Made by a program: the position numbers and the translations under genes | NCBI RefSeq assembly: GCF_000737765.1 | Contig: NZ_JPRI01000005.1 | Coordinates: 248,001-312,000, forward strand | DNA length: 64,000 nt | Reading direction: 5' to 3' | Source of the DNA: Chryseobacterium vrystaatense | Lineage (GTDB): Bacteria > Bacteroidota > Bacteroidia > Flavobacteriales > Weeksellaceae | Part shown: positions 61,116-64,000 of the stretch, piece by piece | Layout: each line of letters opens with the position of its first letter | How positions within the stretch are numbered: position 1 is the first letter of the stretch | Notes under the pieces: generated by a model | The model's input: only the letters and a program-made list of their open reading frames with translations | Databases searched by the model: none | What the model was told of the DNA's origin: nothing

Positions 61116-62690
61116 ATGCAAGATTCATTAGTAGAATATGGAGCCCGAAGAGTGATCATTACGATCACGGCTATTCTTTGTGCTTTGCTGGAAATTGTGG
61201 ATTCCACGATTGTGAACGTTGCCCTGAACGAGATGAAAGGTAACCTTGGTTCCACACTTTCTGAAGTGGGATGGGTAATTACAGCATATGCCATTGGTAA
61301 CGTAATTATTGTACCGATGACAAGCTGGCTTTCCCAACAATTTGGACGAAGAAATTACTTTGCAGCTTCTATTATCATTTTTACCGTATTTTCTTTTCTA
61401 TGCGGTAATGCAGATAATATATGGGAGCTGGTATTCTTCAGACTGTGTCAGGGGATTGGAGGTGGAGCCTTACTGGTAACATCGCAAACCATCATTACGG
61501 AATCGTATCCTGTTGAAAAAAGAAGTATGGCTCAGGCTATTTATGGTTTGGGGGTAATTATTGGTCCAACATTAGGTCCGCCACTGGGGGGGTATATTGT
61601 AGACAATTTTAGCTGGCCATATATTTTCTATATTAATATTCCAATCGGGATTGCGGCCACTTTAATGACTTTACAGTTTATAAAAAGTCCAAAATATTCT
61701 GAAAAACGTAAAGCTTCAGATGTAGACTGGTTAGGAATTGCTTTACTGGCAGTTACAGTAGGTTCATTACAGTATATCCTGGAAAGAGGGCATGAAGAAG
61801 ACTGGTTTGCGAGTGGCTGGATTGTACTGTTTACGGTATCAGCAGTTTTAGGATTTATATTATTCCTCTGGAGAGAACTTACTTTCAAATATCCGATTGT
61901 AGAGCTGAGAGTTTTAAAAAACAGTAATTTAAGGATTGGAACCGTCATGTCCTTTGTATTAGGATTTGGTTTATATGGTTCTACGTTTATTGTTCCGTTG
62001 TATACCCAGAGTATTTTAGGATGGACGGCCTTAGAATCCGGAGCATTAATGATTCCAGCTGCATTGACAACCGCTTTCATGATGCCTATTATTGGTAAGT
62101 TGCTTTCAAAAGGGGTAAAACAACAGATCTTAGTATCTTTAGGATTATTTACTTTCTTCGTTTATAGTTTCTGGGGATATAAAATACTAACTCCGGACAC
62201 CGGTAAAGAAGCATTCTTCTGGATGTTGATGGTAAGAGGAGCTGGATTAGGATTGTTATTTATTCCAATCACCTCACTATCATTAAGCACATTGAAAGGT
62301 CAGGAAATTGGCCAGGGAGCAGCATTTACAGGAATGATGAGACAGTTGGGAGGATCTTTCGGGATTGCAGCCATTACCACATTTATAGCCAATGCCAGTC
62401 AGAAATACCGGGTCAATTTGATTTCTCATTTAGATTCCAATGATTTTGATGTCCAGCAGAGGTTGAATGGATTAAAAGCAAGCTTTATGGCGAAAGGGAT
62501 GACTCCCGATGCTGCAATGAATGCTGCTTATAAAATGATGGATCTTACCGTTACCAAGCAGGCAACAGTATTATCTTATATGGATGTTTTCCTTTATTTA
62601 GGAATTGCCTTCTTAATTTGTATTCCGTTTATCCTATTAGTAAAGGAACGGAAAAGTAAAGAAAAAATAGATTTAAGTAGCGTACACTAA
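61116..62690 (+). CDS. DHA2-type MFS drug exporter, EmrB-like
   Basis: 524-residue inner-membrane proton/drug antiporter with about 14 membrane segments. Motifs: LLEIVDSTIVNVALNEMKGNLGSTLSEVGWVITAYAIGNVIIVPMTSWLSQQFGRRNYF (D-ST and motif A region), RLCQGIGGGALLVTSQTIITESYP (motif B), IYGLGVIIGPTLGPPLGGYIVDNFSWPYIFYINIPIG (motif C, typical of DHA2 EmrB/QacA). It ends in a basic tail KERKSKEKIDLSSVH. It forms the pump of the TolC-HlyD-MFS complex and is followed by a strong terminator. Substrate not readable. Confidence 0.94.
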   Translation: MQDSLVEYGARRVIITITAILCALLEIVDSTIVNVALNEMKGNLGSTLSEVGWVITAYAIGNVIIVPMTSWLSQQFGRRNYFAASIIIFTVFSFLCGNADNIWELVFFRLCQGIGGGALLVTSQTIITESYPVEKRSMAQAIYGLGVIIGPTLGPPLGGYIVDNFSWPYIFYINIPIGIAATLMTLQFIKSPKYSEKRKASDVDWLGIALLAVTVGSLQYILERGHEEDWFASGWIVLFTVSAVLGFILFLWRELTFKYPIVELRVLKNSNLRIGTVMSFVLGFGLYGSTFIVPLYTQSILGWTALESGALMIPAALTTAFMMPIIGKLLSKGVKQQILVSLGLFTFFVYSFWGYKILTPDTGKEAFFWMLMVRGAGLGLLFIPITSLSLSTLKGQEIGQGAAFTGMMRQLGGSFGIAAITTFIANASQKYRVNLISHLDSNDFDVQQRLNGLKASFMAKGMTPDAAMNAAYKMMDLTVTKQATVLSYMDVFLYLGIAFLICIPFILLVKERKSKEKIDLSSVH

Positions 62691-62707
62691 ATTTTTTTTA
62701 ATCAATA

Positions 62708-62739
62708 CAAAACCTCCGAAATTTTTCGGAGGTTTTTTT
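62708..62739 (+). terminator. Terminator of the efflux operon
   Basis: Stem AAACCTCCGAAA / TTTCGGAGGTTT with a T-only loop and a T tract. Confidence 0.9.
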
Positions 62740-62923
62740 GTGGAATGGTTCTGACACTCTTCAACATGATATTGATAAAGAATCATTGATAAATAGTATG
62801 TTAGGTCATACCGAACGAAATCGAAACATTTGTCGTCATACGCTTAAAAATTTAAATATTCCTCATAGTTAAAACGTACACTAAGTTGTGTTTTTATTCA
62901 CTATTCAAATAAGACACAACTCT

Positions 62924-63940
62924 CTACTTGACCTTTGCAGTCCACTCAATACCACTGATATCAATCAGTTTTATCGTATGAATCTCTTCCTTTTGAGCAG
63001 GAATATCATTGAGATTAAGCGTAAGATCAGCTTTTGAGCCTAACGGAATTATCAGACTGTGTTTTCCCGGTTTCACTTTGGCCACGTAATGATTTTTAAT
63101 GTTCTCTTTCGGAAATTTTGAAAGATCTTTGAGATCTAATGCTTTGATAATATTCTCATTGTTATCAAGAAGTTGAATGCCAATCAGAAAAGAACCATAG
63201 ACATCGGCACCCTGCGTTCTGTAAATTTCAAATGTAACATCTGAACTGGTAAGAGAAACATTAGAAATTTCGACCTTTGGTTTTACAGACTTATTATGCA
63301 ATGTGCCCCAGACTCCACCATGGAAATACTGATTGGTGTACAAGGTCAGTCCGAATATAAAAGCAGAACCTGCAAGGACAAGTGTTTTAGGCTTTGATAA
63401 AGGAAGAACACCTGATCCAAGCCATAGAAACCATTTTTTATGAATGAAGTTTTTATTTTTCTTGATGAAATAATGATCTACAGAAAATGGACCGCTTCCG
63501 GTAAGGAATAAAACAAATCCCCCTGCGATTCCCAAAACACCAATCTGCCATTCATCAAGACAGGTGGTTCCTATCCAGCCGGAACCGAGAAGAATTCCCA
63601 TTGCAAGACCGAAGATTCCAATGCTCATAAATCTTGTAAATAATCCTAAAATAATGAACAGTCCTACAACAGCTTCAACGATAGTAAAAGTAACCATAGA
63701 AGTATGCAAGGCATCGGGATGAGTAACTAAATACTCTATCAAAGGTTTTATGCCTAAGGCATTGGGAAGGAAATGATTGAATTTTTCTCCGATATATCCG
63801 GCTTCATCCGGAGTTAATTTGTTTTCCAGAATAAGCCTTCTCCAGAAAGCTGAAAAGTAAGTCCATCCAATTACAAGACGGAGGGATAATGTATAGAGTC
63901 CGGCCAGATCGTAAGACCGGCTGTCTGATGTATGTTTCAT
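62924..63940 (-). CDS. DoxD-like membrane protein fused to DoxA-like domain (thiosulfate:quinone oxidoreductase type)
   Basis: 338 residues. The N-terminal about 155 residues form a four-segment DoxX/DoxD domain (LYTLSLRLVIGWTYFSAFWRRLIL..., SMVTFTIVEAVVGLFIILGLFTRFMSIGIFGLAMGILLGSGWIGTTCLDEWQIGVLGIAGGFVLFLTGSGPFSVDHYF). After one further membrane segment (PKTLVLAGSAFIFGLTLYTNQYF) the C-terminal about 130 residues form a beta-rich periplasmic domain like DoxA. Archaeal TQO has DoxD and DoxA as separate subunits; fused forms are known in Bacteroidota as I recall. Oxidation of thiosulfate or another reductant is inferred only. Confidence 0.8.
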   Translation of the reverse strand: MKHTSDSRSYDLAGLYTLSLRLVIGWTYFSAFWRRLILENKLTPDEAGYIGEKFNHFLPNALGIKPLIEYLVTHPDALHTSMVTFTIVEAVVGLFIILGLFTRFMSIGIFGLAMGILLGSGWIGTTCLDEWQIGVLGIAGGFVLFLTGSGPFSVDHYFIKKNKNFIHKKWFLWLGSGVLPLSKPKTLVLAGSAFIFGLTLYTNQYFHGGVWGTLHNKSVKPKVEISNVSLTSSDVTFEIYRTQGADVYGSFLIGIQLLDNNENIIKALDLKDLSKFPKENIKNHYVAKVKPGKHSLIIPLGSKADLTLNLNDIPAQKEEIHTIKLIDISGIEWTAKVK

Positions 63941-64000
63941 TGAAATTATATTGATTAAAAGACGATTTTTTTACAATTGGTTGGGATGACAACCTAGGCC

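Noticed and set aside
1..64000. CRISPR array, prophage, IS element, defence island or BGC
   Set aside because: No regularly spaced direct repeats, transposase, integrase or phage structural gene, and no cluster of unknown genes with ATPase/nuclease partners. The only accessory-like items are parDE and the two-gene insert near anmK.

Overview
The window looks like a chromosomal segment of a flavobacterium of the Chryseobacterium/Elizabethkingia type (Bacteroidota). The evidence is AT-rich DNA, start codons without strong Shine-Dalgarno sites, many promoters of the Bacteroidota form TTTG-N19/20-TAnnTTTG, and the type IX secretion / gliding block porV-porU-gldJ. Almost everything is chromosomal housekeeping. 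I see no prophage, IS element, CRISPR array, rRNA or tRNA.

Layout. 1-3.2 kb: the 3' part of a DEAD-box RNA helicase, then a PhoU-like (DUF47)/PiT phosphate uptake pair. 3.3-7.7 kb: a polyprenyl synthase, a GSCFA protein, a DUF4269 protein, a TatD nuclease and a polytopic membrane protein, all on +. 7.8-12.9 kb (-): RhlE-type helicase, two small secreted or lipoproteins, Obg, adenylate kinase and hypoxanthine phosphoribosyltransferase. 13.2-17.1 kb: an ABC-F ATPase, a hydrolase plus small P-loop protein, and a ParDE toxin-antitoxin pair with a clear palindromic operator. 17.5-24 kb: purA, an EEP-family phosphatase, small enzymes, a TauE/SafE transporter pair, DUF1543 and purK. 24-32.6 kb: envelope proteins, a CPA2 antiporter with USP-like domains, an EamA exporter, an oxidoreductase with a divergent AraC regulator, and purE. 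32.7-34.4 kb: a BspA-like T9SS substrate gene cut by one in-frame TGA. 34.5-40.2 kb: YiaA-like protein, ahcY, a HutZ-like heme protein behind a Fur-like palindrome, a phosphopantetheinyl transferase and an FUSC-family membrane protein. 40.5-48.7 kb: porV, porU, gldJ, murF. 48.7-56.2 kb: Nudix, SRPBCC, a two-gene insert flanked by copies of the anmK 3' end, anmK, lptC, an outer-membrane protein and holB. 56.4-62.7 kb: an S74/T9SS surface protein and a TetR-TolC-HlyD-MFS efflux operon. 62.9-63.9 kb: a DoxD-DoxA-like membrane protein.

How the parts fit. PorU and PorV act at the outer membrane on cargo with T9SS C-terminal domains; at least two such cargo genes (32.7 kb and 56.4 kb) are in the window. 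Purine genes (adk, hpt, purA, purK, purE) are scattered rather than clustered. Envelope maintenance recurs: murF, anmK, lptC, polyprenyl synthase.

The most interesting signals are not new gene systems. They are the in-frame TGA replacing a conserved Trp codon, the duplicated anmK tail bounding an insert, a set of leaderless-type promoters, an iron-type operator before the HutZ-like gene, and several unexplained structured or word-repeat intergenic sequences.
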